Shown: positions 35,746-44,975, counted from the stretch's first letter. The stretch: DNA of 64,000 nt from Sporosarcina luteola (GCF_023715535.1 NZ_JAMBOI010000012.1:1-64000), one strand, 5' to 3'. Notes: generated by a model from the sequence alone, not told the origin. Numbers and translations: made by a program.

Positions 35746-36030
35746 TTAAAAGATATTCTTTAACCAAGTCATGATATATATAATCAGCAACGGTTCGAAC
35801 CAAACGAGGAAAAATAATATGACAAAAAAGGATATGCCAGAAATCACTTTCAATGCGCCCTCTTCTTTTTTTGAGAGGGCAATAAAACTATAGATAACTC
35901 CAAGTACTAAAAGTATAAATCCTATGAGGACAACAGGTTCGATGATTTCAAGTGAAATCCAATTGATCACAAGTGCCAGTAATCCAGATGCTATAAAGAC
36001 AATTGACCAAACACTAAAAGCACTTTTCAA
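35746..36030 (-). CDS. Small membrane protein
   Basis: About 94 residues with four hydrophobic helices (SVWSIVFIASGLLALVINW, VVLIGFILLVLGVIYSFIAL, ISFFVILFFLVWF, LLIIYIMTWL). The start is set at TTG 36030, ten nt behind AAGGAGG; the frame is open further up but has no site. Function unknown. It is between the lipoprotein and another membrane gene. Confidence 0.6.
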   Translation of the reverse strand: MKSAFSVWSIVFIASGLLALVINWISLEIIEPVVLIGFILLVLGVIYSFIALSKKEEGALKVISGISFFVILFFLVWFEPLLIIYIMTWLKNIF

Positions 36031-36085
36031 ATTGGTGCAACCTCCTTCTTCGTTGATGCTGTATAGAAGAAAATCCATTCACTTA

Positions 36086-36400
36086 TCAACTTTTCTCATT
36101 CTTTTTCCATTTAGTGTAATTGTAGCCGATGTCTAATGAGAATAATAAAAAGAAAATAATTCCGATGACTTTATACTCATTTGACGTCAAATCACTAAAC
36201 CAATACAAAGCAAGAAATAATAGGGATACAATTGGAACTCCCCAAATGGCACGTATGAATCTCCTTCGATAAGTTAATCGATAATAATTGAGTACAAACC
36301 CTGTATCCTTTTTTTCTTTATCCTTATATATTTTCGACATTATCGTACTAACAACTAAAACCGCTATCATAGGTACAATAATAAACGGGAAACTATTCAA
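36086..36400 (-). CDS. Small membrane protein
   Basis: About 104 residues: an N-terminal helix (FIIVPMIAVLVVSTIM), a basic loop (KIYKDKEKK ... YRRRF), and two more helices (WGVPIVSLLFLALYWF, VIGIIFFLLFSLDIGY). The start is a TTG behind GGGGGGCGATATA. A longer frame from 36499 would overlap the upstream gene and has no site. Function unknown. Confidence 0.55.
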   Translation of the reverse strand: MNSFPFIIVPMIAVLVVSTIMSKIYKDKEKKDTGFVLNYYRLTYRRRFIRAIWGVPIVSLLFLALYWFSDLTSNEYKVIGIIFFLLFSLDIGYNYTKWKKNEKS

Positions 36401-36444
36401 TATATCGCCCCCCCTAGTAATGATAAAGTGGTCATTTTGCTGCA

Positions 36445-36756
36445 TTATGGTGCAAATGGGACTTGACCAGTGAACAATAAAAGTAACATGATAATCCAAA
36501 AAATAAAAAAAGACGAAGAGAGAATTAATGAAATAATCGGTATGGTGTTTTTCTCCGTTCTTTTCACCAAGCCTACAATTGATAATAAAATACCTGTAGC
36601 TGTGAGGATAAGTGTTATCCTATCACCAACCAAGCTTCCAACATTTGCAATTCTCGTAGGTTCCACGAAAACGATAAAGAAACAAATAACTCCTATAAGC
36701 AGTGAAATGTAGCTAATGAAACTGTGTTTTTTGGGCGTATTCATTTTTCGTGTCAA
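36445..36756 (-). CDS. Small membrane protein
   Basis: A 103-residue protein with three helices (ISYISLLIGVICFFIVFV, LILTATGILLSIVGLV, ILSSSFFIFWIIMLLLLF). AAGGGGTG lies six nt before the TTG start at 36756; an ATG four codons on is the alternative. It is the first gene behind direct-repeat cassette 1, which carries a likely promoter. Function unknown. Confidence 0.6.
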   Translation of the reverse strand: MTRKMNTPKKHSFISYISLLIGVICFFIVFVEPTRIANVGSLVGDRITLILTATGILLSIVGLVKRTEKNTIPIISLILSSSFFIFWIIMLLLLFTGQVPFAP

Positions 36757-36776
36757 AAAAACACCCCTTCAAAAAT

Positions 36777-36886
36777 TTTTCCGATTATTAGTAATACGAT
36801 TGATTTCGCAAAAAGTTCCAACGACTCATATAAGCAAACCACCCAAATTAAAAACTGGCACAGATCCTGATTCAAGAAATGTGCCG
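36777..36886 (-). repeat. Intergenic cassette 1 (direct repeat with 37501-37612)
   Basis: About 110 bp similar over nearly the full length to 37501-37612. On the minus strand each begins with a terminator stem (GGCACA...TGTGCC, then a T-rich tail) and continues through GTTTGCTTA and ACTTTTT to a shared ATTACTAATA end near the next gene. It therefore ends one transcript and probably starts another. Confidence 0.75.
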
Positions 36887-36917
36887 GGATAGTCTATCAG
36901 TAGTTTCGAATGTTGTC

Positions 36918-37208
36918 TCAAGGGCCGCTGTTTTTCTTTCTTTTAAAGAACACGTAAATCGCATTACAAGCCACCACTACTGCAAAAAAGGCAAGATACC
37001 CTATTGCAAATGTTAGGTTCAGCTCACGTTGAATGACGATGATTGCAATAAAGGTCCCGAGAAGTGCTGTTAGAGCAATTTTACTTATTCTCCACTCGTA
37101 ATGTGTAAGGAACTTCAATTTTTTTACACCCCCTCCATTCTCTTTACATTCCGCATATATTGCTTCAAACTGTCCATCATCCTTACACTGTCCTCTTACT
37201 ATTTTCAT
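36918..37208 (-). CDS. Small membrane protein
   Basis: A 96-residue frame. The C-terminal 66 residues hold two helices (ISKIALTALLGTFIAIIVI, FAIGYLAFFAVVVACNAIYVFF) and a basic tail. The ATG at 37208 overlaps the upstream stop (ATGA), which favours the long form; however, GGAGGGGGTG lies eight nt before an internal TTG at 37118, which favours the short form. Both may be used. Function unknown. Confidence 0.55.
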   Translation of the reverse strand: MKIVRGQCKDDGQFEAIYAECKENGGGVKKLKFLTHYEWRISKIALTALLGTFIAIIVIQRELNLTFAIGYLAFFAVVVACNAIYVFFKRKKNSGP

Positions 37209-37447
37209 ATTATTTTTTTAATCACCTGAACCAAATATTTCACAGCAAAGTAACATAAAGGAATTCCTAAAAACAAGACAAGATAGCTCATGAAATAACT
37301 ATCAAAAAAGTATTTATTCGACAAGTAAGCAGCGAACTTAAAGTATTGTAGAAAAAGCATTATTACTAACGCTACAAAACCTGCTTCTCTCATCATTAAT
37401 TTATTTTCGTTAACCTTCCCCTTGGCATTCCAATTTTCATCCTCCAC
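37205..37447 (-). CDS. Small membrane protein
   Basis: An 80-residue protein with two helices (EAGFVALVIMLFLQYF and SYLVLFLGIPLCYFAVKYL). It starts with GTG behind GGGGGAGG and overlaps the next gene by 4 nt. It is the first gene behind cassette 2. Function unknown. Confidence 0.6.
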   Translation of the reverse strand: MEDENWNAKGKVNENKLMMREAGFVALVIMLFLQYFKFAAYLSNKYFFDSYFMSYLVLFLGIPLCYFAVKYLVQVIKKII

Positions 37448-37500
37448 TGAACCTCCCCCTTCCCATTTGCTTCACAAAGCTATGCTTTTTTTACGTAAAT

Positions 37501-37612
37501 AATTTTCCGACTATTAGTAATACGGCTCATTTCATAAAAAGTTTCAATGTCTCATTTAAGCAAACCGCCAATATTTAAAAAAGGCACAAATCCTAACTCA
37601 GGAAGTGTGCCC
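37501..37612 (-). repeat. Intergenic cassette 2 (direct repeat with 36777-36886)
   Basis: Second copy of the 110-bp cassette. The terminator here is GGCACA (37583-37588) / TGTGCC (37606-37611) with TTTTTT on the minus strand. Differences from cassette 1 are scattered base changes, as expected for an old duplication. No gene is visible between 37613 and 37770. Confidence 0.75.
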
Positions 37613-37770
37613 ATATAGCAATTCGACGACTTTATGTTGTAATATTTTTGCTCGTTTCCTATATCGGCCTCCCCCCTCTTCTTGATCGTTTGGCTGATAT
37701 ATAAAGTTAAGCACAAAACAAAGTTGATTCCATTGAAGGATTGTGACTTTAAAAGTAAATGATCATATGA

Positions 37771-37819
37771 AAAACAGCCGAATGAAAGAGGTTCCCCCCT
37801 CTACATTCGGCTGTTTTTT
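37771..37819 (-). terminator. Terminator of the LtaS-type gene
   Basis: AACAGCCGAATG / CATTCGGCTGTT stem with an inner AGAGG...CCTCT hairpin and T-runs on both sides. Confidence 0.88.
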
Positions 37820-37842
37820 AATAAATCTTTGGATATAGTCTG

Positions 37843-39798
37843 TCATTCGTTTGATTGTATATCTGCATCTTTCGTGTAGTTGTACTGAGAAGGATCGACA
37901 GGCGTATACCCGTTTGGCGTATAAAATCTCAATAAGTCGCCATTCACGACTTTATCGGAAAGCTCCAATTTATAATCCACTTCTTTTTTCAAAGCATTGG
38001 CACGCTCCATTTGACGTTCGTCGAGCAGTAAGCCTGTTTGATTATCATAAAACTTTTCATTTATTGAATCAATCGTCGGGCTGATAAAATCGCCATTTCG
38101 AAACGCGACAACTTCATTATGCTCTTTCGAGAATAAATCGGAACCGAATTGAACAAAGTCTTTCGTATCAATTCCAAGCAAATGCAACAACGTCGGAAGT
38201 AGGTCTGTTTGACCGCCATACGTGTGGTTGATGCCGCCTTTCATTCCAGGAACATGTATGAATAAAGGGACGCGCTGCAAGTTCGCACTTTCATAAGGGG
38301 TAATTTCTTTCCCCATAATTTTTGCCATCGCTCTTTTATGATTATCGGAGATCCCATAATGGTCGCCATACAGGACAATGATCGAGTTATCATATAAGCC
38401 CATTTCCTTTAAGCGAGTGAAAACTTTTTCAATCGCTTCGTCTGTATACCGCGCAGTTTGGAAATAATCGTCCACACTGCTGTCTCCAGTCTGGGCTTTA
38501 TCGATTGTCACCAAGTCTTGATCCATCGCATAGGGATAGTGGTTTGCTACCGTAATGAATTTCGCATAAAAAGGTTGCGGCAGTGAACTCAACAGACTTT
38601 CAGATTGCTCATAGAACGGTTTATCCAACAATCCATATTCCGCCATGTCGATTGGCGAACTCGTATCATAATAACTCGCATCGAAGAAATGGTCGAATCC
38701 AAATGCTTTATAGATGGTATTCCGATTCCAGAAGCTGCCGTTATTACCGTGGAATACAGCGGATGTATACCCATAATCCTTTAAAATACTTGGGGCGGCC
38801 TGGTACGTATTTTGTGCTTTCGTAATAAAAGCAGATCCTTGCGGCAACCCGAATAGGGAGTTCTCCAGCATGAATTCCGCATCGGACGTTTTGCCTTGGC
38901 CCGTTTGGTGGAAGAAGTTATTGAAGTACGCTGTATTCTTATCTTTTGTTAATGAATTTAAAAACGGTGTAACTTCTTCTCCATTCAATTTGTAGTTAAT
39001 CAGAAAGTTTTGGAATGACTCTAAATGCAAATAGATGACGTTCATTCCTTTGGCTGCCCCAAAATAGGCTGGATTCGGTTCGGCGTATGCAGATTGTGTA
39101 TAGTTGATCACTTCCGTTAGATCACTGCTATCCGCCAAAGCTCTTTGCGATGACGCTGCCGCCGTTTCTACCGAGTCATAAATCGTGTAATTATACATCC
39201 CTAGATATTTCACAATATAATTTCTATCAAAACCGCGAGTCAACAGTTGCGGCCGACTAGCTTCAGCCAGTCCTAGATTGATAATGGAAATTACTAAGGC
39301 AACAGCAATAATCGCGGCGGCTTTTTTAGATCCAATCCGATTCGTCTCTTTTTGTACCTTACGTGAGAGTCGAAGGTACATCAATACCACTACATCCACA
39401 AAGAACAAAATATCATAAGGTTTTAGCAAGGATAGAACGCTCCCGCCCAAATCCCCGAAATTCTGCGTTTGCATAAGGGTAGGTATTGTAATGAAATCAC
39501 TGAAAAACCGGTAATAGACGACATTCGCATATAAAAGAATCGACATGAGCGTGTATATGACGACGAGCACTGTATATTTTTTCTTTCCTTTAAACAAAAA
39601 TGAAACTCCTAGAAACAGCAATACTGAACCGAGCGGATTAAGCAGTAAAAGGAATTGCTGAAGAGGTCCTTCTACTCCTAATTCAAATTGTGTAGCTTGG
39701 GCGATATATGTTTTCATCCATAACATCAATACAGCTATTGCATATATTCCTAAAAAGTTGTGTAGAAGAAAATCTTTCACATTCCATTGATTTCTCAT
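37843..39798 (-). CDS. Lipoteichoic acid synthase family protein
   Basis: A 651-residue enzyme with five N-terminal helices (to about residue 190) and an extracellular sulfatase-like domain. It polymerises glycerol phosphate from phosphatidylglycerol onto a glycolipid anchor, or primes that chain. The nucleophile Thr lies in GKTSDAEF near residue 302, with FHGNNGSFWNR, YGDHYGISDNH and TVANHYPYA as further LtaS signatures. Length and motifs fit LtaS/YfnI/YqgS; which paralogue it is cannot be told. AAAAGG precedes the ATG. The PBP gene lies upstream on the same strand. Confidence 0.93.
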   Translation of the reverse strand: MRNQWNVKDFLLHNFLGIYAIAVLMLWMKTYIAQATQFELGVEGPLQQFLLLLNPLGSVLLFLGVSFLFKGKKKYTVLVVIYTLMSILLYANVVYYRFFSDFITIPTLMQTQNFGDLGGSVLSLLKPYDILFFVDVVVLMYLRLSRKVQKETNRIGSKKAAAIIAVALVISIINLGLAEASRPQLLTRGFDRNYIVKYLGMYNYTIYDSVETAAASSQRALADSSDLTEVINYTQSAYAEPNPAYFGAAKGMNVIYLHLESFQNFLINYKLNGEEVTPFLNSLTKDKNTAYFNNFFHQTGQGKTSDAEFMLENSLFGLPQGSAFITKAQNTYQAAPSILKDYGYTSAVFHGNNGSFWNRNTIYKAFGFDHFFDASYYDTSSPIDMAEYGLLDKPFYEQSESLLSSLPQPFYAKFITVANHYPYAMDQDLVTIDKAQTGDSSVDDYFQTARYTDEAIEKVFTRLKEMGLYDNSIIVLYGDHYGISDNHKRAMAKIMGKEITPYESANLQRVPLFIHVPGMKGGINHTYGGQTDLLPTLLHLLGIDTKDFVQFGSDLFSKEHNEVVAFRNGDFISPTIDSINEKFYDNQTGLLLDERQMERANALKKEVDYKLELSDKVVNGDLLRFYTPNGYTPVDPSQYNYTKDADIQSNE

Positions 39799-39974
39799 GC
39801 AAACACCAACCTTTTACTTTTTATTTTACTTCAGATCTATGGAAAATATTATTTTAAAGTAACTTTTTCTACAGCTAAACATAGTACTCCCCTTTGGCTT
39901 TTTCGTCAAGTTAATAAAATTTCCAACAAGAATCGAACCAACTTCAAAGGCTTCAATAGTACATGACGAAATAA

Positions 39975-40021
39975 AAAACAACTGGGTGAGAGAGGTTCAC
40001 CTCTCCACCCAGCTGTTTTTA
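39975..40021 (-). terminator. Terminator of the PBP gene
   Basis: AACAgCTGGGTGGAGAGG / CCTCTCTCACCCAGTTGTT stem (minus strand) with loop TGAA, then a T-rich tail. Confidence 0.88.
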
Positions 40022-40026
40022 CAGTT

Positions 40027-42144
40027 CTATTTATCTTTTTCTTTTTCTCGCTTCTTCTTTTCTTTCTCTTCTTTCTTCTCTCTCTTTTTCTTTTCTTTCT
40101 CTCTTTCCTTCTCATCCTTCTTCTCTCTTTTCTTCCGTTCTTTCTCTTTTTCCTTCTCCTGTTTCCTCTTCTCTTTTTCTCGTTTCTGTTCTTTCTCCCT
40201 CAACTTTTCCTTCTGTTCCTTTAGCTCTTTTTGCTTTTTCGCGATTAATGGTAAATCAAATTTCTTCGTAGGCAATTCACTGATCGATCTAGATAGGACT
40301 TCCCCGAAAATTGGTGGCACTGTAAAACTACTAGTCGATGTTAAGTAATGTTCGGAATCCGTTTTATCATAGCCTAACCAAACTGCACCTACGATGTCTG
40401 GTGTATAGCCGACGAACCAATGATCCTTTGATCCATCCACACCCGTGAATGGCAGCTGAGTAGTACCGGTTTTACCGGCTACTTCCATCCCTGAAATTTG
40501 AGCTTTCTGGGCTGTACCTTCTTCGACAGCACCTTTCAGCATATAGGTAATTTGCTGGGCAACTTCCGCTTCTGTAACTTCTACAGACTGTTCACGCCAT
40601 TTCCCAATGACTTCGCCTTCTGCATCTTTTATTTCTACAATCGCATGGGCTTCCATCATGACTCCATTATTAGCAAATGCAGAAAAGGCTTGAGCCATTC
40701 GCAGGGGTGATGTACCTTTGTGCAAGCCCCCTAATGCCAGTCCAAGATTATGATCATTTTCATCCAACGGAATTCCGAACCGTTCTACGGCGCGCACTCC
40801 TTTTTCAATTCCAATCTGATGTAAGAGCCAGACGGGAGGGATATTATACGATTGAGCGACCGCATCGTACATTGTCACTTGCCCTCTGAATCTATGATCA
40901 AAATTCTTGGGAGAATAGCCATTAATGTTGATTGGTTGATCAACAAGTAAATCCGAAATATGATAGCCTTGCTCGAGCGCTGCAGTGTACACTAGTGGTT
41001 TCAAGGTCGATCCCGGCTGTCTAACGAGCTGGGTCGCATTATTGAAGCGTCCATACGTATATTCTCCTCTGCCCCCTACCAAGGCGGTAATGCCGCCCGT
41101 TTTAGGATCCAAGAAGACCGCAGCGCTTTGAATGAGTTGATCGGGCTTACTCTCTGGAAAGTAACTTTCATCCTCATAGACTTCTTCAAGGGCATCTTGG
41201 ATGACAGGATTTAACGCTGTCTGTATATGTAATCCTCCAGATAGCACTTCATTTTTCGTTAGTCCGAACTTGTTAACAGCCTCGTCAATAATATGGTCAA
41301 TATAATATGGGTACTTCCCTTTATAATTAGGCATTGTAGAATCGGCTAAGGCTATTTCCTGTCCGATTGCTTCATCGAACTTCGCTTGACTAATATACCC
41401 TTCACTTTTCATCAACGATAAAACAATGTTTCGTCGTTCCATCGACTTCTCCAAGTTTTTATAAGGAGATAAATGAGTAGGTGCCTTAATCAATCCAGCT
41501 AATGTAGCAGATTCGCTTAACGTTAATTCGCTTACATCTTTCCCAAAATAGACTTCCGCAGCTCGTTGTACACCCCATGCCCCTTCACCAAAATAGATTT
41601 GATTCAGGTAGCGTTCCAGTATGTCATCTTTCGAATACGTTCTTTCAATTTTCATCGCGATAAACAATTCTTTGAATTTACGAGAATACGTACGTTCCTG
41701 CGTCAAAAACGCATTTTTCGAAAGCTGTTGAGTGATTGTACTCCCACCAGCAACAACTTCACCTGTTAACGTATTTTGAGTAAATGCCCGTGCAATCCCA
41801 AAAAAATTAACCCCAGTATGTTTATAAAACTGCTGATCCTCCACGGAGATGACTGCTTCAATCAACTCTTTTGGTATTTGGTCCAGACGAACTCCTTCAA
41901 TGTTAGAATTTGAAATCTTACTGACGATCTCTCCATTTTGATCGTATATAAACGTCGGTCTCGGTTCAGGTACTTCTAGTTTACTCACATCACTGGATGC
42001 AATTAATTGATTCACCTTGACCAATCCAAAGAGGACTACAAGTAGCATTATAAGTAATAGTATCCGGATAGGTTTTTGTATGGTAGACCATTTATTCTTT
42101 CTGCTCAATCGTTTCTGTTGTTGCTTATGTTCTGTTCTTCTCAT
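40027..42144 (-). CDS. Class A penicillin-binding protein (PBP1A family) with charged tail
   Basis: Bifunctional peptidoglycan synthase, 705 residues. One N-terminal helix (IRILLLIMLLVVLFGLVKV) anchors it. The glycosyltransferase domain shows EDQQFYKHTGVN, GGSTITQQLSKNAFL and RKFKELFIAMKIE; the transpeptidase has SxxK in PGSTLKPL (near 377), SYN and KTGTTQ (near 555). From about residue 632 the chain is almost only Lys, Glu and Arg, about 75 residues, which on the plus strand makes a long pyrimidine tract (40027-40230). Such a tail is unusual; many Bacillus PBP1 tails are Asn/Ser-rich instead. Confidence 0.94.
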   Translation of the reverse strand: MRRTEHKQQQKRLSRKNKWSTIQKPIRILLLIMLLVVLFGLVKVNQLIASSDVSKLEVPEPRPTFIYDQNGEIVSKISNSNIEGVRLDQIPKELIEAVISVEDQQFYKHTGVNFFGIARAFTQNTLTGEVVAGGSTITQQLSKNAFLTQERTYSRKFKELFIAMKIERTYSKDDILERYLNQIYFGEGAWGVQRAAEVYFGKDVSELTLSESATLAGLIKAPTHLSPYKNLEKSMERRNIVLSLMKSEGYISQAKFDEAIGQEIALADSTMPNYKGKYPYYIDHIIDEAVNKFGLTKNEVLSGGLHIQTALNPVIQDALEEVYEDESYFPESKPDQLIQSAAVFLDPKTGGITALVGGRGEYTYGRFNNATQLVRQPGSTLKPLVYTAALEQGYHISDLLVDQPININGYSPKNFDHRFRGQVTMYDAVAQSYNIPPVWLLHQIGIEKGVRAVERFGIPLDENDHNLGLALGGLHKGTSPLRMAQAFSAFANNGVMMEAHAIVEIKDAEGEVIGKWREQSVEVTEAEVAQQITYMLKGAVEEGTAQKAQISGMEVAGKTGTTQLPFTGVDGSKDHWFVGYTPDIVGAVWLGYDKTDSEHYLTSTSSFTVPPIFGEVLSRSISELPTKKFDLPLIAKKQKELKEQKEKLREKEQKREKEKRKQEKEKEKERKKREKKDEKEREKEKKKREKKEEKEKKKREKEKDK

Positions 42145-42270
42145 TTGAATTCCACCTTCTATATTGCCTTTCGAGCATTTAAGTTTAGCATGTTGGGAAG
42201 GGTAAACTCAATATGACCAAGGTTCCGGGTCTTGCCACCTCCATCGTTATTCGGTTTCAGCAACTTCGAA

Positions 42271-42537
42271 ATGAATGCAGCATTTTGGAATAGCGAAACG
42301 GCTCAAACATTACTGTCTGAGCTGCTCCATGAACATATTGATAATGAGTGTTTTCGAACTGCATCATCTTGCAGCGTTGCAACTTTAAAAAACCTTCCTG
42401 GGCAATCGTTTACTATTGGAAAAAGGCATTTTGAACTGGAAGGGATTGCTTTCCAATTCCGCCCGGTAGCTTTAGCTGAATACCTACATTATAAAACTAG
42501 CAAAAAACCGGCTCAATCATCTTACTATAATGATTGA
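42271..42537 (+). CDS. Doubtful ORF between two minus-strand genes
   Basis: An 88-residue frame starting MNAAFWNSETAQTLL. It ends inside a strong terminator stem, and its composition looks coding-like. No ribosome binding site is seen and I know no relative. It may be the rest of an older gene. Confidence 0.3.
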   Translation: MNAAFWNSETAQTLLSELLHEHIDNECFRTASSCSVATLKNLPGQSFTIGKRHFELEGIAFQFRPVALAEYLHYKTSKKPAQSSYYND

Positions 42538-42547
42538 AGCCGGTTTT
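42502..42547. terminator. Bidirectional terminator
   Basis: AACCGGCTcAATCAT / ATGATTgaAGCCGGTT stem flanked by A- and T-runs. Confidence 0.85.
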
Positions 42548-42651
42548 CCTGGTTTTCTTAAGACTGGTTTTCCATACCCTTTCTTACGATAATTAGGCTA
42601 ATCATAGTCTTCAGGGACCGATTTATTTAATATGAGGTAATACACCCTCAC

Positions 42652-43314
42652 TTATAGTAGCAACCATATAATGATTAGGATAACCGGAATAGTAATAAAT
42701 ACAGTCAATAGGCAGCCACATCCGCTCATTGCTTTTCCTGTATGTTCTAAACTTCCTCCTAAATTCTTTTTGGTAGCCGCTATGTCTTTCTTCGTGGGTT
42801 CGCTGGCAGGTATGGTTGGCTGTGTAACTCGTTTATATTTAAAAATCAACTTTAAACCTCGTGTTACCTCATCTTCCTCGAAATACTCTTTGTCTTCTAC
42901 AGAGTCGTATTCAATTGTTCTTCGTTTCCCACCTGTGAATTCGACGTCTATGCCAACGATGTCTTTATCATGCGTGAGAGCTACTACCTCTTCCGTCTCT
43001 TCGCGCTTTATATAACCGATGTGATGTTCGCCATCATTCACGTCTTTGATGTAAACCTTAATAGCATTTGGATCATGTGGATTATCAGGTTCCCTTTCCA
43101 GCCGGATAATGTTGCTTATCGATTCATCCTCAAACTCGAAACCTTCATAACCATACTCAAGCATTTCCTTTTTCGTATTGCCATTCCATGATTCGATATA
43201 TTCGTTTTTCTTGTAACCGCCAGCTAATCGCTTTAGTAAATTTTGTATATCCTTACCTTGGTCGTTTTCTTTTGTAACCCCAGCGACACGGAATGTCGGA
43301 TTCACCTTGCTCAT
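42652..43314 (-). CDS. HIRAN-domain protein with C-terminal membrane anchor
   Basis: A 220-residue protein. A HIRAN domain lies at about 50-120, with LEREPDNPHDPNAIKVYI and HHIGYIKREE; HIRAN domains bind ssDNA ends or damaged DNA and are found with helicases or in mobile regions. The C-terminus is a single hydrophobic helix after a Gly/Cys turn (GCGCLLTVFITIPVILIIIW). A membrane-anchored HIRAN protein is unusual. GGGGGAG precedes the ATG. It sits beside an Mrr-type nuclease gene. Confidence 0.75.
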   Translation of the reverse strand: MSKVNPTFRVAGVTKENDQGKDIQNLLKRLAGGYKKNEYIESWNGNTKKEMLEYGYEGFEFEDESISNIIRLEREPDNPHDPNAIKVYIKDVNDGEHHIGYIKREETEEVVALTHDKDIVGIDVEFTGGKRRTIEYDSVEDKEYFEEDEVTRGLKLIFKYKRVTQPTIPASEPTKKDIAATKKNLGGSLEHTGKAMSGCGCLLTVFITIPVILIIIWLLL

Positions 43315-43510
43315 GGTATACTCCCCCTACCCCTTTTGTTAATTATTGCTAGTACCAAAAAGAAATCCACCCCACATCCTTCGATAATAAATATTACTCT
43401 TCAACTAGGATATTGACATAGATCCATTACGCGAGTTTAAGTATTAAGAACAATCCTTCATGTCAAGCTATTTCTCGACTACTAGAATAAATATTTACAG
43501 TTATTCAAAG

Positions 43511-44662
43511 TTATTCTATTTTGAAATAGTCAAAATCCACTTCTTTAATTACAAAAGAAATTTTTTTATTCACACCAACATTATAAGTTATCATTAAATT
43601 CGCAAGCTCTTTACCATCGATTAAAATTATTCTCTTCGTCTCAAGTCTGTCTGCATAAGCTTTAGCTTTATCAGTAAAATGTGATGTCGTTATAAAAACG
43701 CCTTTTCTTGCACCTTTCGCGTCTAGCGCACCTGAAAAACTTTGAACAGCTTCTCTTCCAACAGAATTTCCAATCCCGTACCTTTTAGCTTGTATATAAA
43801 TGTTCTCTAATCCTAGCTTGTCCTCTTTGATGATTCCGTCTAATCCCTCGTCATTAGATCTTTGTGTTACCTCCCCATCTCCATAACCCATCTGTGTTAG
43901 TAGATCAACAACGATATCCTCAAACTTTTTCCAATCTAGATTAGATAAAGTCTTTAATAAATCTTTTGCTAGCTGCTCATGTAAATCGTCTATATTATCT
44001 TTAATTACTGTTAGAGGATCTATTAACTTTTCCATTTCATCAACTTCATTCGCAATTTCTACGACACTATCATCTAATAGTGCCAATCCGTCTGAAGTTA
44101 TTTGATACGTAAATTTGCTTATCTCGCTGATATAGCCTTCCTTTTTCAAACTATACCTTACACCTCGTATTCTAGATAAAAAAATTGCATCTGTATTACT
44201 TTCATACTTCATAATTTGTTGGCGTTCTGACAGCTTATATATTGTTACAATCTTTTGAGTAAGTTCGTTTGCTGTATAAGCACCGCCATCTTTTAACACA
44301 TTGAGGTATGGAATTAAAAGGTCTTTAACTGTTGGAATAGTTGCAGCAATTTCTTGATTATATTCATGGCTCACAATTTGCGATTCATTTTTAGCTATAA
44401 CTCTTTCGGACTCTCCATCGTTTTCGGGAATCCCATTTTTCCCAACCCATTTTTTAATTTCAGACATCGTTAAGCCGGACTTATTCATATCTCTCAAGAA
44501 CTTCAGAATTCTAACCGATTCGTCATTATACATAACTTTGTTATTATGTAGTACAGTGGGAATATACTCCTCAAATTCCTTTACCCATCTTCTTCCGCCA
44601 CCTTCTGACCACCCCAACATCTTAGACATTTTCGTCTTAGAATGTAGATTATTTTTCGTCAT
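43511..44662 (-). CDS. Mrr-type restriction endonuclease with extra N-terminal HTH
   Basis: A 383-residue protein. The C-terminal Mrr catalytic domain (about 230-360) has DWKKFEDIVVDLLTQMGYG, the Asp in NDEGLDGIIKED (near 270) and QAKRYG (near 290), the D-QxK active site of Mrr nucleases. Residues about 110-195 resemble the Mrr N-terminal winged helix (VKDLLIPYLNVLKDGGAYTANEL). Residues 1-70 are an added MerR/RacA-like HTH (KTKMSKMLGWSEGGGRRWVKEF). Such enzymes cut modified foreign DNA. GGGAGG precedes the ATG. The region is AT-rich. Confidence 0.85.
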   Translation of the reverse strand: MTKNNLHSKTKMSKMLGWSEGGGRRWVKEFEEYIPTVLHNNKVMYNDESVRILKFLRDMNKSGLTMSEIKKWVGKNGIPENDGESERVIAKNESQIVSHEYNQEIAATIPTVKDLLIPYLNVLKDGGAYTANELTQKIVTIYKLSERQQIMKYESNTDAIFLSRIRGVRYSLKKEGYISEISKFTYQITSDGLALLDDSVVEIANEVDEMEKLIDPLTVIKDNIDDLHEQLAKDLLKTLSNLDWKKFEDIVVDLLTQMGYGDGEVTQRSNDEGLDGIIKEDKLGLENIYIQAKRYGIGNSVGREAVQSFSGALDAKGARKGVFITTSHFTDKAKAYADRLETKRIILIDGKELANLMITYNVGVNKKISFVIKEVDFDYFKIE

Positions 44663-44888
44663 AATAATCCTCCCATTTTCCTCAATAATCCTATATCGCT
44701 TAAAAATTCAGACTCCCCGGAAAATTCTATATCGTGATCTCTCTCATAAGTTTAACACTTTTCTCCAATTATTGTGATTTAAGTAGATAATTAGATATAG
44801 TTTATGTATGGGATTAGAAATCTATAGTTACAATCTCATTGCTTACATTTCCTTTCTTCGACCTCGGCACGGCCCTGTGCCAGCTCCA

Positions 44889-44975
44889 TCAATCAATCCT
44901 CGTTGGCTGTTGTTGCCATTTACGAGGTACATCCCAAACTGGAACATCATAATTCATTGCTTCGTATGTCAACAT
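44889..44975 (-). CDS. Possible 28-residue peptide gene or gene remnant
   Basis: ATG 44975 follows AAAGGGGGGG and opens a short frame (MLTYEAMNYDVPVWDVP...). The same frame stays open upstream for about 30 more codons (SIDLFNKRIYEECKNFAEKGGD), so it may be the tail of a lost gene. Nothing else is visible in 44663-45053. Confidence 0.3.
   Translation of the reverse strand: MLTYEAMNYDVPVWDVPRKWQQQPTRID

Noticed and set aside
39986..40348. Ser/Phe-rich open frame on the plus strand
   Set aside because: It is the antisense of the K/E-rich PBP tail; the long open frame is a composition effect.
42232..42270. Upstream extension of the doubtful ORF at 42271 from a TTG codon
   Set aside because: No ribosome binding site stands before the TTG, and the added residues are Pro-rich without support.
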